DNA from: Paracoccus sp. R12_2
GTDB lineage: Bacteria; Pseudomonadota; Alphaproteobacteria; Rhodobacterales; Rhodobacteraceae
Direction of reading: 5' to 3'
Length of the DNA stretch: 64,000 bases
Assembly (NCBI RefSeq): GCF_017744015.1
Contig: NZ_JAGHRA010000006.1
Span: 62,001-126,000, forward strand
In this document: positions 54,945 to 64,000 of the stretch, piece by piece
Position numbering within the stretch: the stretch's first letter is position 1
Layout of the letters: every line of letters starts with the position of its first letter
The notes under the pieces: generated by a model
What the model saw: the letters and a program-made list of their open reading frames with translations, nothing else
Databases searched by the model: none
What the model was told of the DNA's origin: nothing
Made by a program: the position numbers and the translations under genes

Positions 54945-56720
54945 TCAGAACAGGTCCGCGTCCAGCGCCATGACGGGTTCGCCACCTGACTGAATGCGGG
55001 CCAGATGAGTCGACGTGATCGGCAACTGACGCTTCATGTAATAGCGTCCCGTGGTCAGCTTGGTCTGCAGGAAAGATGCATCTCCCTGGCCGGCATCCAG
55101 CGCGGCCTGCGCGGCAGCGGCCATGCGCGCCCACATGAAGCCAAGCGCGACATGCCCGAACAGGTGCATGAAGTCATAGGATCCGGACAACGCATCGTCG
55201 GGGTTCTTCATGCCGCGTTCGGTGAAGTACATCGCGGCAGATTGAAGATCCTTCGAGGCCGATTTCAGCGGCGCGATGAAATCGTCGGCCAGCATCTGGT
55301 TGTCAGCATGCTGCTTGCAGAACGTCTTTACCCGTTCGAAGAACGCCATGATGTGCTGACCGCCATCCTGCGGCAGCTTGCGCGCCACCAGATCAAGCGC
55401 CTGCACGCCGTTGGCACCCTCGTAGATCATCGCGATCCTGGCATCCCGAACGAACTGGCTCATGCCATGTTCCTCGATATAGCCGTGTCCGCCGAAAACC
55501 TGTTGGGCCTGTACGGCCGCGTCGAAACCACGGTCGGTCAGAAAGCCCTTCGCCACCGGCGTCAGCAGCGACACGAGGCCTTCGGCCTCGGCATCGCCAT
55601 TCTGGCCGCGGTCGATCAGATGCGCACACCACAGCACCAATGCGCGCGCGCCCTCGACGAAGGATTTCTGATCCATCAGGCTGCGGCGGATATCGGGATG
55701 CACGATCAGCGGATCGGCGGCACCGTCGGGATTCTGCACGCCCGTCGCCGCGCGGCCCTGCAATCGGTCCTTGGCATAGGCGACCGCGTTCTGATAGGCG
55801 GCCTCGGCGCAGGCATAGCCCTGCAAGGCGACGCCAAGACGCGCCTCGTTCATCATCGTGAACATCGCCCGCATGCCCTTGTGCAGATCGCCCAGAAGCC
55901 AGCCTTTCGCGCCGTCGTAGTTCATGACGCAGGTGGCGTTGCCGTGAATGCCCATCTTTTCTTCAAGGCTGCCGACGCTGACCGCGTTGCGTTCGCCCAG
56001 AGAACCGTCTTCATTCACAAGGAATTTCGGCACGATGAACAGCGAGATGCCCTTGGTGCCTTCGCCGCCGCCGGGCGCCTTGGCCAGCACAAGATGGATG
56101 ACATTTTCGGACAGGTCGTGGTCGCCGGCCGAAATGAAGATCTTCTGCCCCGAGATAAGATAGCTGCCGTCGTCCTGCGGTTCAGCCCTGCTGCGCAACA
56201 GACCCAGATCGGTGCCGCAATGCGGCTCGGTCAGGTTCATCGTGCCAGTCCATTCGCCGCTGACGATCTGCGGCAGGTATTGCTGCTTCTGGGCGTCGGT
56301 GCCATGGGCGTGGATCGCCGAATAGGCGCCATGGGCGAGGCCCGGATACATCGCGAACGCCATGTTGGCGGACGAGAACATCTCGCTGACGGCCTGTCCC
56401 ATCACCACCGGCAGGCCCTGACCGCCATATTCGGTGTCACAGTCCAAAGCGGTCCAGCCGCCCTCCTTCAGCGCGTCATATGCGGCCTGAAAACCCTCGG
56501 GCGTACGCACGATGCCGTTTTCAAGGCGGCAGCCCTGCCGGTCGCCGGATACGTTGATCGGGGCCATCACTTCGGCCGCCAGCTTGCCTGCTGCATCCAG
56601 GATCGCTTCGGTGAAGTCGGGATCCAGATCCTCGTGGCCCGGCAGCTTGGCATGCTGCAGTTGCAGCAAGTCTTGCAGCACGAATTGCAGGTCGCGAACG
56701 GGGGGGGTGTATGAAGGCAT
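54945..56720 (-). CDS. Acyl-CoA dehydrogenase with extended C terminus
   Basis: An FAD enzyme of 591 residues for the first step of beta-oxidation. It has [40 protein letters not shown] and the catalytic Glu in [13 protein letters not shown]. The length and the C-terminal helical region (after about residue 470) put it in the long subgroup with an acetyl-CoA-dehydrogenase-type C-terminal domain. It starts four bases after the MerR gene and is likely co-transcribed with it. Confidence 0.92.
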   Translation of the reverse strand: MPSYTPPVRDLQFVLQDLLQLQHAKLPGHEDLDPDFTEAILDAAGKLAAEVMAPINVSGDRQGCRLENGIVRTPEGFQAAYDALKEGGWTALDCDTEYGGQGLPVVMGQAVSEMFSSANMAFAMYPGLAHGAYSAIHAHGTDAQKQQYLPQIVSGEWTGTMNLTEPHCGTDLGLLRSRAEPQDDGSYLISGQKIFISAGDHDLSENVIHLVLAKAPGGGEGTKGISLFIVPKFLVNEDGSLGERNAVSVGSLEEKMGIHGNATCVMNYDGAKGWLLGDLHKGMRAMFTMMNEARLGVALQGYACAEAAYQNAVAYAKDRLQGRAATGVQNPDGAADPLIVHPDIRRSLMDQKSFVEGARALVLWCAHLIDRGQNGDAEAEGLVSLLTPVAKGFLTDRGFDAAVQAQQVFGGHGYIEEHGMSQFVRDARIAMIYEGANGVQALDLVARKLPQDGGQHIMAFFERVKTFCKQHADNQMLADDFIAPLKSASKDLQSAAMYFTERGMKNPDDALSGSYDFMHLFGHVALGFMWARMAAAAQAALDAGQGDASFLQTKLTTGRYYMKRQLPITSTHLARIQSGGEPVMALDADLF

Positions 56721-56724
56721 GCTG

Positions 56725-57126
56725 TTATCCTGTCTTCGTGTCGTCTTGGGCCGTGGCAAGGCGTTGCTCGGCGTCTGCGATATGCTGTTTCAGTTCGTCG
56801 ATGGCCTCACGCAGTTCGGCATATTGGCGTTCCATGTCCGCCAGCCGTTCGCGGCCGACCGAAAGGGTCGCGGCGATCTGGGTGCGGTTGCAGCCGCCCG
56901 GTTCGTAGATTTCAAGAAGCTGGCGCATCTGTTCCAGGCTGAATCCGAACCGCTTTCCGCGCAGGATCAGAATCAACCGGGCGCGGTCGTGGCGATCATA
57001 CAGCCGGTGCTGACCGCGGCGTTCGGGAAATATCAGTTCCCGTGCCTCGTAGAAACGCAGTGTGCGCGGCGTGACGTCGAACGCGTCGCACATTTCGCGT
57101 ATCGTCATCAGGTCGTCGTTTGGCAT
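56725..57126 (-). CDS. MerR-family regulator next to the beta-oxidation genes (1)
   Basis: A 133-residue regulator: DNA-binding domain [20 protein letters not shown], wing [15 protein letters not shown], then a coiled coil (about 80-125). It lacks metal-binding cysteines, which fits the acyl-CoA-responsive subgroup (LiuR/PsrA-like). It sits directly before the acyl-CoA dehydrogenase gene. A dyad upstream, at 57186-57201, is a probable target. Confidence 0.87.
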   Translation of the reverse strand: MPNDDLMTIREMCDAFDVTPRTLRFYEARELIFPERRGQHRLYDRHDRARLILILRGKRFGFSLEQMRQLLEIYEPGGCNRTQIAATLSVGRERLADMERQYAELREAIDELKQHIADAEQRLATAQDDTKTG

Positions 57127-57185
57127 GAAACGTGACGCCTCCTTCGCGGGCTTCTGCCGATCTTCAGAGACGATATAGGGGCTAC

Positions 57186-57201
57186 TTGACGCGAACGTAA
57201 G
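57186..57201. promoter_or_regulatory. Candidate MerR (LiuR-type) operator
   Basis: TTGACGCGAACGTAAG is an imperfect dyad built on the TTGACG/CGTAAG half-sites typical of LiuR-type MerR regulators of acyl-CoA degradation. It lies between the two MerR genes, about 60 bases before the start of the downstream one. Confidence 0.45.
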
Positions 57202-57241
57202 CGGGACGCTGCGTCACGGCTTCGCGAGGTTGCGCAGTCGT

Positions 57242-57622
57242 CTAGCTGGCGCCGTCCACCTGGTCGCTGGTCTTGTCCCGCAGCGATTTCAGATCGGCGC
57301 GCGCGCATTGCAATTCGGCGATCTGTTCATCCAGCAGCTTCAACTGCCGATCGGCCAGCGCCAGCCAGACCTCGTGCTGTTCACGGCTGCCTTTCTGTTC
57401 ATAGATCAACAACCACTGGCGGATTTCCTCGAGCGAGAAGCCAAAGCGGCGTCCGCGCAGAATCAGTGTCATTCGCGCAACTTCGCGGGCGCCGTAAAGG
57501 CGTGACCTGCCTTCACGGCGCGGGCTGATAAGCTCGATATACTCGTAATACCGCAATGTCCGGGGCGTAACGTCGAAACGCGCGCACATGTCCTTGAAGC
57601 TGATCTCACGCTCGTCCGGCAT
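57242..57622 (-). CDS. MerR-family regulator next to the beta-oxidation genes (2)
   Basis: A 126-residue paralogue of the neighbouring regulator, with [20 protein letters not shown], wing REGRSRLYGAREVARM and a coiled-coil C terminus. GGAG before ATG 57622 favours this start over 57652. The two paralogues share about half their residues in the DNA-binding domain by eye, indicating an old tandem duplication. Confidence 0.85.
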   Translation of the reverse strand: MPDEREISFKDMCARFDVTPRTLRYYEYIELISPRREGRSRLYGAREVARMTLILRGRRFGFSLEEIRQWLLIYEQKGSREQHEVWLALADRQLKLLDEQIAELQCARADLKSLRDKTSDQVDGAS

Positions 57623-57676
57623 CCGATATCTCCGTGACGGTTCATCCGCCAAACAAGCTAGCCCCTTGCCGGATGC

Positions 57677-57718
57677 TTCTCAACCTTTGCGCGCGTCAGA
57701 GTTGATCGGGGTTGAGAA
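57677..57718. promoter_or_regulatory. Inverted repeat between divergent MerR and thioesterase genes
   Basis: TTCTCAACC (57677-57685) and GGTTGAGAA (57710-57718) are perfect 9-base arms separated by 24 bases, in the 151-base divergent promoter region. It may be an operator pair or a hairpin in the thioesterase leader. Confidence 0.45.
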
Positions 57719-57773
57719 CATGCGGCTCGGACGGCTAAGCCTGTGCAGGAACCGCAAGGAGGCGCCGAAGCCG

Positions 57774-58214
57774 ATGGATGACAGGGACACGCAGGACGAT
57801 GAGAACCGGATAAGGATTGCGCAGCAGTTCATCGGCGCGATCCCGCATGCCCGCGCGCTGGGGATGCAGGTCGATGACCTGGGACCGGGACGCGCCACGA
57901 TCAGCATGCCCTGGGCGGAACATCTTGTCGGCGATCCGCGGCGCGGCGTCGTGCATGGCGGCGTGGTGTCCGCGCTGATGGATACCTGCTGCGGTGCCGC
58001 GGTGATGATGCATCCCGCAACGCCGCGTTCGACCGCGACGATCGATCTGCGTATCGACTATATGCGTGCCGCCGAGCCCGGCCAGCGGATTACAGCAAGG
58101 GCGGAATGCTATCACATGACGCGCAGCGTGGCCTTTCTGCGCGCCGTTGCGGTGGACGAGGACGATCAGAATCCGGTCGCCACCGCAACCGGAACCTTCA
58201 CGGCCGAGAGGTAA
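57774..58214 (+). CDS. PaaI-type hot-dog thioesterase (1)
   Basis: A 146-residue acyl-CoA thioesterase. The hot-dog signature GVVHGGVVSALMDTCCGAAV includes the catalytic Asp on the central helix; IDLRIDYMRAAEPG is the following strand. It is encoded five bases before a second thioesterase of the same type, divergent from the MerR regulators, suggesting a role in controlling acyl-CoA levels. GGAGG upstream supports ATG 57774. Confidence 0.87.
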   Translation: MDDRDTQDDENRIRIAQQFIGAIPHARALGMQVDDLGPGRATISMPWAEHLVGDPRRGVVHGGVVSALMDTCCGAAVMMHPATPRSTATIDLRIDYMRAAEPGQRITARAECYHMTRSVAFLRAVAVDEDDQNPVATATGTFTAER

Positions 58215-58219
58215 GCGCC

Positions 58220-58717
58220 ATGGATCGCAACGAACCCCTGGAGCAGATCAAGTCCCGGCGCGATTCGGCGCTGAAGGCGCTTGTTTCCGGCGTGCCCTAC
58301 ATGAACTGGCTCGGGATCATGTTCGACCGTCGCGGTGACGAACTGACCGCGGTGCTGCCCTTCGACCAGAAACTGATCGGCAACCCTGCCTTGCCGGCAT
58401 TGCACGGTGGGGTGACTGCCGCATTCCTGGAGATGACCGCGATCATCGAACTGTCCTGGACCGCGATGTGGGAAGATCTGGAATCCGGGCGCATCGCACC
58501 GGATGCCGCCGTGCCTGACAGCCTGCCGCGGCTGCCCAAGACGATTGATTTCACCGTCGATTACCTGCGCAGCGGCCTGCCGCGTGACGCCTATGCCCGG
58601 GCGCGGGTCGTGCGGTCCGGGCGGCGCTATGCCAGCGTCCATGTCGAGGCATGGCAGGACAACCGCGCCCGGCTGTTCGCGCAGGCGACCGGGCATTTCC
58701 TGATGCCACAGGGATAG
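58220..58717 (+). CDS. PaaI-type hot-dog thioesterase (2)
   Basis: A 165-residue relative of the preceding gene product with ALHGGVTAAFLEMTAIIEL as the central helix and TIDFTVDYLRSGLPRDAYAR. The active-site acid is Glu where the first protein has Asp. Tandem thioesterases of this kind may form a heteromer or differ in chain-length preference; the sequence does not show which. Confidence 0.85.
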   Translation: MDRNEPLEQIKSRRDSALKALVSGVPYMNWLGIMFDRRGDELTAVLPFDQKLIGNPALPALHGGVTAAFLEMTAIIELSWTAMWEDLESGRIAPDAAVPDSLPRLPKTIDFTVDYLRSGLPRDAYARARVVRSGRRYASVHVEAWQDNRARLFAQATGHFLMPQG

Positions 58718-58727
58718 GCGGCGACCG

Positions 58728-60059
58728 ATGAAGACCCAGATCGGCCCGCTGACCCATCGGCGGGTCCTGAACATCGCCCTGCCCATTGTCCTGTCGAACG
58801 CGACTGTCCCTCTGCTGGGTCTGGTCGATACCGGCGTGGTGGGCCAGTTGGGCCGGGCCGAACCGATCGGTGCAGTCGGCATCGGCGCGGTGATCCTGAC
58901 GTCGATTTTCTGGATCTTCGGTTTCCTGCGCATGGGCACGTCCGGGCTGGTGGCGCAAAGCCACGGCGCGGGCGATGAGGCGCAGGTGGGCGCCCATCTG
59001 CTGCGCGCATTGACCATCGCGGGATCTGTCGGGCTGATGATCGTCGCGCTGCAGATACCCTTGTTCTGGGCTGCCTTTCGCGTCGCACCCGCCAGCGCCG
59101 AGGTCGAGATGCTGGCGCGCAACTATCTTCAGATCCGCATCTGGGGGGCACCGGCAACCATCGGCCTGTATGCGATCACGGGCTGGCTGATCGCGGTGGA
59201 GCGGACCCGTTCGGTCCTGGCGCTGCAGTTGTTGCAGAACGGACTGAATGTCGCGCTGGACATCTGGTTCGTGCTGGGACTTGGGCTGGGCGTCGCTGGT
59301 GTGGCTTGGGCCACGCTGATCGCCGAATGTTCCGGGCTGGCGCTGGGACTGTGGATGGCGCGCCATGTCCTGCGTTCCGCCTTGGCCGCGGCGCGCAACC
59401 TGGCCACGCTGTTCGCACGGGATCAGCTGAACCGTTTCATGCGAATCAATGTCGACATCATGATCCGTTCGGTTCTGCTGCAGGCAAGTTTCACGACGTT
59501 CCTGTTCCTTGGTGCGGCGGAAGGTGATGTCACGCTTGCGGCAAATCAGGTGCTGGTACAGTTCCTGTCGATCACAGCCTTTGCACTGGATGGCTTTGCC
59601 TTCGCGGCGGAATCCCTCGTGGGCCAGGCGGTCGGCGCGCGGCGCCCCGAACATGTTCGCCGGTCCGCGATCCTGACATCGCAGTGGGGTCTGGGCGGTG
59701 CGATGGCCTTGGGGGTTCTTTTCTGGTTCGGCGGCGGGGCCATCGTCGATCTGCTGACCAGCGCGCCCGAGGTGCGGGCCGAGGCGCGTCAGTATCTGGT
59801 CTGGCTTGGCTTTGCACCGCTGATTGGCGTGGCCAGCTGGATGTTCGACGGGATCTTCATCGGCGCAACCCTGACGCGAGAGCTGCGGATCGCGATGTTG
59901 CAGGCAGTCGCCGTCTATGTGGCCGCGGTCATCATCCTGCCGCCGGTGATGGGCAATCACGGTCTGTGGGCCGCCCTGATGATCCTGAACGTTGCGCGCG
60001 GCCTGACGATGGCACGGCTTTATCCCCGCGCCGAGGCGGCGGCGCGACCGGCGGGCTAG
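58728..60059 (+). CDS. MATE family efflux transporter (DinF-like)
   Basis: A 443-residue, 12-helix cation antiporter. It begins RRVLNIALPIVLSNATVPLL with GLVDTGVVGQLG, the MATE start, and has the second-half repeat with FAAESLVGQAVGARR. It belongs to the DinF subgroup. It exports cationic or redox-cycling compounds. The gene follows the thioesterases by 10 bases and is likely in the same transcript; it overlaps the end of the convergent GNAT gene. Confidence 0.9.
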   Translation: MKTQIGPLTHRRVLNIALPIVLSNATVPLLGLVDTGVVGQLGRAEPIGAVGIGAVILTSIFWIFGFLRMGTSGLVAQSHGAGDEAQVGAHLLRALTIAGSVGLMIVALQIPLFWAAFRVAPASAEVEMLARNYLQIRIWGAPATIGLYAITGWLIAVERTRSVLALQLLQNGLNVALDIWFVLGLGLGVAGVAWATLIAECSGLALGLWMARHVLRSALAAARNLATLFARDQLNRFMRINVDIMIRSVLLQASFTTFLFLGAAEGDVTLAANQVLVQFLSITAFALDGFAFAAESLVGQAVGARRPEHVRRSAILTSQWGLGGAMALGVLFWFGGGAIVDLLTSAPEVRAEARQYLVWLGFAPLIGVASWMFDGIFIGATLTRELRIAMLQAVAVYVAAVIILPPVMGNHGLWAALMILNVARGLTMARLYPRAEAAARPAG

Positions 60060-60562
60060 CGCATCCGCGCATCGCCTGTATGCGGCGTCGGTCCAGCGGG
60101 CAGGCTGACCACCCCTTCCAGCAGGCCGGGCTCGACGATGGTCGTCGCGCCAAGGTCGCGCGCAAGAGCCCGCATGCCCAGATTGTCGGGCACATGAAAG
60201 ATGTGGATCTTGCCTATGCCCGTGCGGCGCGCGATCAGCACCATCGCAAGGCTCAGCAGCTTGCCGATGCCCGCGTGCTGATAGGCGCGCTCGACCGAAA
60301 CGGACAGTTCGGCCTCTTTGCCCTGTTTGTTCGGGATCAGCTCTGCCAAACCCCGCAGCGTGCCGTCGACAAATGCACCAAAAACCCAGATGTGCCGCCA
60401 GTCGAGGTTGCGGGAATAGGCAAGGATCGCGTCGTCGCTGAGCGCGGTGTTGAACCGCGCGCGTCTGTCCTGCGCTGTCAGGCGCAGCAGATGGGCGGCG
60501 TGCAGCGCGTGATCGCGCGCGACCAGTCCCCGTAGCCTGACATTGCCGCGATGCACCGCCAT
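60056..60562 (-). CDS. GNAT family N-acetyltransferase
   Basis: A 168-residue protein with a GNAT core: LAELIPNKQGKEAELSVSVE and the acetyl-CoA loop QHAGIGKLLSLAM followed by KIHIFHVPDNLGMRALARDLG. The acceptor is unknown. ATG 60562 gives MAVHRGNVRLRGL, a plausible start; an ATG at 60601 in the same frame is an alternative. Upstream, 60563-60772 has no visible gene. Confidence 0.8.
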   Translation of the reverse strand: MAVHRGNVRLRGLVARDHALHAAHLLRLTAQDRRARFNTALSDDAILAYSRNLDWRHIWVFGAFVDGTLRGLAELIPNKQGKEAELSVSVERAYQHAGIGKLLSLAMVLIARRTGIGKIHIFHVPDNLGMRALARDLGATTIVEPGLLEGVVSLPAGPTPHTGDARMR

Positions 60563-60772
60563 CAGCGGCCTTGCAGGATTTCGGTGCCGTGATGCCGGCA
60601 TGTCTGGCCTCCGTCGGGTCGCCACGGGTAGGGCAGGGCGGACGCGATGCCCGATCTGCAACGCCGCTGTCGCGGCATCGACCGGTATGTTGGGCGCCCG
60701 ACATGCGTTCGCCAGCACGGGCGGTTCATTTTTCCGTGATCCTCGCGGGTGGTATCTGCGTGCCCCGTCTGG

Positions 60773-61627
60773 TCAGAAATCCAGTCCCAGATCCAGCGTC
60801 GGCGCCGAATGGGTCAGCGCGCCGCAGGAAATATAGTCCACGCCGGTCGCGGCGACTTCGGCGATCCGATCCAGCCGCATGTTTCCCGACGCCTCAAGAA
60901 CGACGCGGCTCTGCGCCATGGCAACGGCTTGTCGCAGCGTCGCCGTGTCCATGTTGTCCAGCAGAACGACATCGGCGCCGCCTTCGTCCAGCACCTCGGA
61001 CAGTTGGTCCAGCCGGTCCACCTCGATCTCGACCCGCATCATGTGCGATGCGCGGGCCTTGCAGGCCTGCAGGACCGGTCGAATGCCGCCCGCCGCAGCG
61101 ATGTGATTGTCTTTGATCAGGATCGCATCGGACAGCGAAAAACGGTGAGCAAAGCCGCCGCCATGCAGCACCGCCTGTTTCTCGACCAGCCGCAATCCGG
61201 GTGTCGTCTTGCGAGTGCATGTGATGCGTGCGGTTGTGCCCTGGGTTCGGGCCACGAAGGCGGCCGTCATCGTGGCAATGCCGCACAGACGTCCGGCAAA
61301 GTTCAGCGCAACCCGTTCGGCGGACAGGATCGACGCCGCATCGCCTTCGATCTCGGCCAGCACGTCGCCGGGCTGAAAGGCCATCCCGTCGGCCCGCAGG
61401 ATGCGCACATCAAGCGCCGGATCGATCAGGTGGAACGCGATCCGGGCAAGGTCCATCCCCGAGGCGACCCCGGCCTCGCGTGCCCGGATGCGCGCGCAAT
61501 AACGTGTGCCGGCGGGGATCACGATGCGGGTCGTGATGTCGCCATTGGTGCCCAGATCCTCGATCAGCGCAGCACGGACCAGCGGTTCAAGGATCATCGG
61601 GGGCAGGGGAGAAGTGGCGTGCGTCAT
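60773..61627 (-). CDS. nadC: Nicotinate-nucleotide pyrophosphorylase (carboxylating)
   Basis: Quinolinate phosphoribosyltransferase, 284 residues, making nicotinate mononucleotide from quinolinate. Substrate-binding segments are RVALNFAGRLCGIATMTAAF, TRKTTPGLRLVEKQAVLHGG, and ILIKDNHIAAAGG; the C-terminal barrel ends with LDRIAEVAATGVDYISCGAL. It overlaps the end of nadB by four bases and closes the NAD operon. Confidence 0.95.
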   Translation of the reverse strand: MTHATSPLPPMILEPLVRAALIEDLGTNGDITTRIVIPAGTRYCARIRAREAGVASGMDLARIAFHLIDPALDVRILRADGMAFQPGDVLAEIEGDAASILSAERVALNFAGRLCGIATMTAAFVARTQGTTARITCTRKTTPGLRLVEKQAVLHGGGFAHRFSLSDAILIKDNHIAAAGGIRPVLQACKARASHMMRVEIEVDRLDQLSEVLDEGGADVVLLDNMDTATLRQAVAMAQSRVVLEASGNMRLDRIAEVAATGVDYISCGALTHSAPTLDLGLDF

Positions 61628-63183
61628 ATCGTCTCCGTGGCAATCGCATCGCGGATGGCCATCGCGTCTGCCAGCGTCAGCTGGCTGCGCGTGGGGGTGG
61701 GAGAGGCATCGGGAAATTCACTGCGGTAATGTGCGCCGCGGCTTTCCCTGCGCTGCAGCGCGGCCGCGCAGATCAGCGTCGCCGTTGCTGTCATGTTCAG
61801 AAGGTTGTCGGAATTCGGCTGCAGCGACTCGATCGTCGCGATTTCGGTCAGCGCCCTTCGCAGGCCCGCCTCGTCACGCACGACGCCAGCCCCATCGGTC
61901 ATCGCGCGCCTCAGTCGCGCGACCAGATCCGCGTCAGGCAGTTCCCCGGCAGGCAGGTCGGGCAGCGCGACAGTGGCGCAATCCGCCGTCATGCTGATCG
62001 TCTTCTGGATGCTGGCCGCACAGATCCGCGCATAGACCAATGCCTCCAGTAACCCGTTCGAGGCCAGCCTGTTCGCGCCGTGCAGCCCGGTCGAGGACGC
62101 CTCGCCACAGGCCCAAAGCCCGTCAAGGCTGGCGCGTCCGGTGCTGTCCACGGCGATCCCGCCCATGTGGTAATGGGCGGCTGCGGCCACAGGGATCGCT
62201 TGGGTCGCGGGGTCGATACCGTTTCGCAGACAGGCGCCGGCGACCGCGGGAAATTCGGTCAGGATACGCGTGCCCAGACAGGCGCGTGTGTCCAGAACCG
62301 GTCGCAGCCCGGCCTGTGCCTGCGCATAGATCGCGCGCGCGACGATGTCGCGGGGCGCAAGTTCGGCGTCAGGGTGCAGCGCCTGCATGAAACGGTCGCC
62401 CTGCCGGTTTCGCAACTGAGCGCCTTCGCCCCGAAGCGCCTCGGTCGCCAGCGGTGCGGGGTCTTCGCCGCAGTCGATCGCAGTCGGGTGGAACTGCACG
62501 AATTCGGCATCCGCGATGATCGCGCCTGCGCGGGCCGCCATGCCGATCACCTGTCCGCAGATGCGTGGCGGGTTGGTCGTGATCGCGAACAGACCGCCCG
62601 AGCCGCCACCCGCCAGCAGGACCGCCGGTGCCAGGATCTGGACGGAATGCGAACCATGGGTGCGCGCAATCCGCACCCCCGTCACGCGGCTGCCGGTTGT
62701 CACCAGCCCGGTCGCAATGGTGCCTTCCAGCACCTGGACCGACGGTGTGTCGCGGACGGCGGAAACCAGGGCGCGCATGATTTCCGCCCCGGCCTGGTCG
62801 CCCTTGACCCGCACGACGCGGGCGAAACTGTGCGCAGCCTCGCGCGACAGGACATAGCCGCCCTCGGGGGTGCGATCGAAGGGGGTGCCGAAGGAGGTCA
62901 GGTCAAGGATGTGGGCGCGCGCCTCGTCGGTGACCAGTTCCGCGATGTCGGGATCGACGGTGCCGGCCCCGGCGCGCACGGTGTCGCGCGCATGCGATCG
63001 GGCGCTGTCCGCGGGGTCCATCGCCGCGGCGACCCCGCCCTGAGCCCAGGCGGAGCTGGCGCCCTGCCCAAGCGGATCGGGTGAGATCATCAACACCGGA
63101 CGCGGGGCAAGCTTCAGCGCCGCATACAGCGCACCCAGCCCGGCACCGACGATCACGACACGGTCGGTGGCGATCTGCCTCAT
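61624..63183 (-). CDS. nadB: L-Aspartate oxidase
   Basis: A 519-residue FAD enzyme oxidising aspartate to iminoaspartate, the substrate of NadA. It has the dinucleotide motif VIVGAGLGALYAALKL, SSAWAQGGVAAAM, FVQFHPTAID and GLWACGEASSTGLHGANRLA. It lies between nadA (13 bases away) and nadC (overlapping), the de novo NAD order. Confidence 0.95.
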   Translation of the reverse strand: MRQIATDRVVIVGAGLGALYAALKLAPRPVLMISPDPLGQGASSAWAQGGVAAAMDPADSARSHARDTVRAGAGTVDPDIAELVTDEARAHILDLTSFGTPFDRTPEGGYVLSREAAHSFARVVRVKGDQAGAEIMRALVSAVRDTPSVQVLEGTIATGLVTTGSRVTGVRIARTHGSHSVQILAPAVLLAGGGSGGLFAITTNPPRICGQVIGMAARAGAIIADAEFVQFHPTAIDCGEDPAPLATEALRGEGAQLRNRQGDRFMQALHPDAELAPRDIVARAIYAQAQAGLRPVLDTRACLGTRILTEFPAVAGACLRNGIDPATQAIPVAAAAHYHMGGIAVDSTGRASLDGLWACGEASSTGLHGANRLASNGLLEALVYARICAASIQKTISMTADCATVALPDLPAGELPDADLVARLRRAMTDGAGVVRDEAGLRRALTEIATIESLQPNSDNLLNMTATATLICAAALQRRESRGAHYRSEFPDASPTPTRSQLTLADAMAIRDAIATETI

Positions 63184-63196
63184 GCGCGAGCGATCC

Positions 63197-64000
63197 TCAG
63201 GCTGCCAACTGGCGCGACAGATCGATCATGCGCTGAACCGCGACGCGCGCACGGTCGGCAATGTCGGGTGCGACCTCGACCGCGCCGGTCATCGTGTGCA
63301 GCGACCACAGCACCTTCTCGAGCGTGATCTTCTTCATATAGGGACACATGTTGCACGGCCCCAGGAACTCGACCTCGGGATGCGCGTCCGAGATATTCGC
63401 GGCCATCGAGCATTCGGTGACCAGCATCGCCTGCCCGGGACGTTCGCGGCCGACCCAGTCCAGGATTCCTGCGGTCGAGCCCGCGAAATCCGCCTCGGCC
63501 AGCACATCTGGGGGGCATTCTGGATGGGCGATGATCTTCAGATCGGGGTGCCAGCCACGAAAATCGCGCAGATCCTGTGCGGTGAATTTCTCGTGCACGA
63601 TGCAGCGCCCATCCCACCACACGATGTTCTTCTGCGGCACCTGTTTCGCGACATTCTGGGCCAGATACTTGTCCGGCGTCATGATGACCGTGTCACCCTC
63701 CATCGCGGCGACGATCTGGGCCGCGTTGGCCGAGGTGCAGCAGATGTCCGAGGCTGCCTTCACCTCGGCCGTGGTGTTGACATAGCTGACGACCGGTGCC
63801 CCGGGATACTGTGCGCGCATTTCCGCGATGCCCGCAGCGGTGATGCTTTCGGCCAGCGAACAACCTGCCTCCATGTCGGGCATCAGAACGGTCTTGGCCG
63901 GGTTCAGGATCTTCGAGGTTTCGGCCATGAAATGCACGCCGCATTGCACGATCACGTCTGCTTCGACCCGGGTCGCCTCGATCGCCAGCGCAAGGCTGTC
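63197..64000 (-). CDS. nadA: Quinolinate synthase NadA, 5' end outside the window
   Basis: A [4Fe-4S] enzyme condensing iminoaspartate and dihydroxyacetone phosphate to quinolinate. About 267 C-terminal residues are visible and the frame is open to the window edge. Cluster cysteines are seen in VIVQCGVHFMAETS and GPCNMCPYMKKITLE, with another in VTECSMAANIS; DICCTSANAA is conserved. It is the first gene of the nadA-nadB-nadC unit. Start codon not visible. Confidence 0.95.
   Translation of the reverse strand, partial: DSLALAIEATRVEADVIVQCGVHFMAETSKILNPAKTVLMPDMEAGCSLAESITAAGIAEMRAQYPGAPVVSYVNTTAEVKAASDICCTSANAAQIVAAMEGDTVIMTPDKYLAQNVAKQVPQKNIVWWDGRCIVHEKFTAQDLRDFRGWHPDLKIIAHPECPPDVLAEADFAGSTAGILDWVGRERPGQAMLVTECSMAANISDAHPEVEFLGPCNMCPYMKKITLEKVLWSLHTMTGAVEVAPDIADRARVAVQRMIDLSRQLAA

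Overview
The window is high-GC chromosomal DNA from an alphaproteobacterium of the Rhodobacteraceae; gene content and order look closest to Paracoccus, but the genus is inferred from synteny, not demonstrated. Supporting points are the run yajC-secD-secF-Mth938 family gene-ccmABCDG, the trgB-cysK pair known from Rhodobacter, a 3-hydroxybutyrate dehydrogenase gene, an LdtR-type regulator and the nadA-nadB-nadC order.

Region 1 (1 to about 4120) is one end of an integrated mobile element. It carries a ParB-like gene cut by the window edge, an Xre/RES toxin-antitoxin pair behind a perfect palindrome, a DUF932 gene and a tyrosine recombinase next to the 5' end of dusA, a known integration target. 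The ParB-like and DUF932 genes share a nearly identical structured leader. The other end of the element lies left of the window.

Region 2 (4066 to 14586) is core genome: dusA, a TauE/SafE permease, mazG, an M20 amidohydrolase, the protein-export genes yajC-secD-secF, and cytochrome c maturation genes ccmA to ccmG. Two copies of a hairpin-rich intergenic repeat, in opposite orientation, bracket ccmB-ccmG; one copy separates ccmA from ccmB.

Region 3 (14587 to 35452) holds ggt, tRNA-Ser(CGA), a DUF2059 protein, trgB-cysK, a large MscS channel, a cell-wall hydrolase, an AI-2E family transporter, gyrA, dsbB with a DedA-like gene, a zinc metallopeptidase, small membrane proteins, a COQ10-like protein, and a TetR regulator divergent from a two-gene RND efflux system.

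Region 4 (35530 to 50468) holds osmC, a dGTPase divergent from erpA, xth, an L,D-transpeptidase, a CDF metal exporter, an operon joining a YejA-like binding protein to an entericidin-type lipoprotein and a CsbD-like protein, a candidate small RNA with its own promoter and terminator, bdhA, an aminotransferase, sdhE, ldtR, a glyoxalase I, and a DUF2927/TelA pair.

Region 5 (50635 to 64000) is fatty-acid and NAD metabolism: two MerR regulators, an acyl-CoA dehydrogenase, a glutathione transferase, a thiolase and a FadJ-type enzyme on the minus strand; two hot-dog thioesterases and a MATE exporter on the plus strand; a GNAT protein; and nadC, nadB and the 3' part of nadA. No CRISPR array, rRNA operon or insertion sequence was seen.
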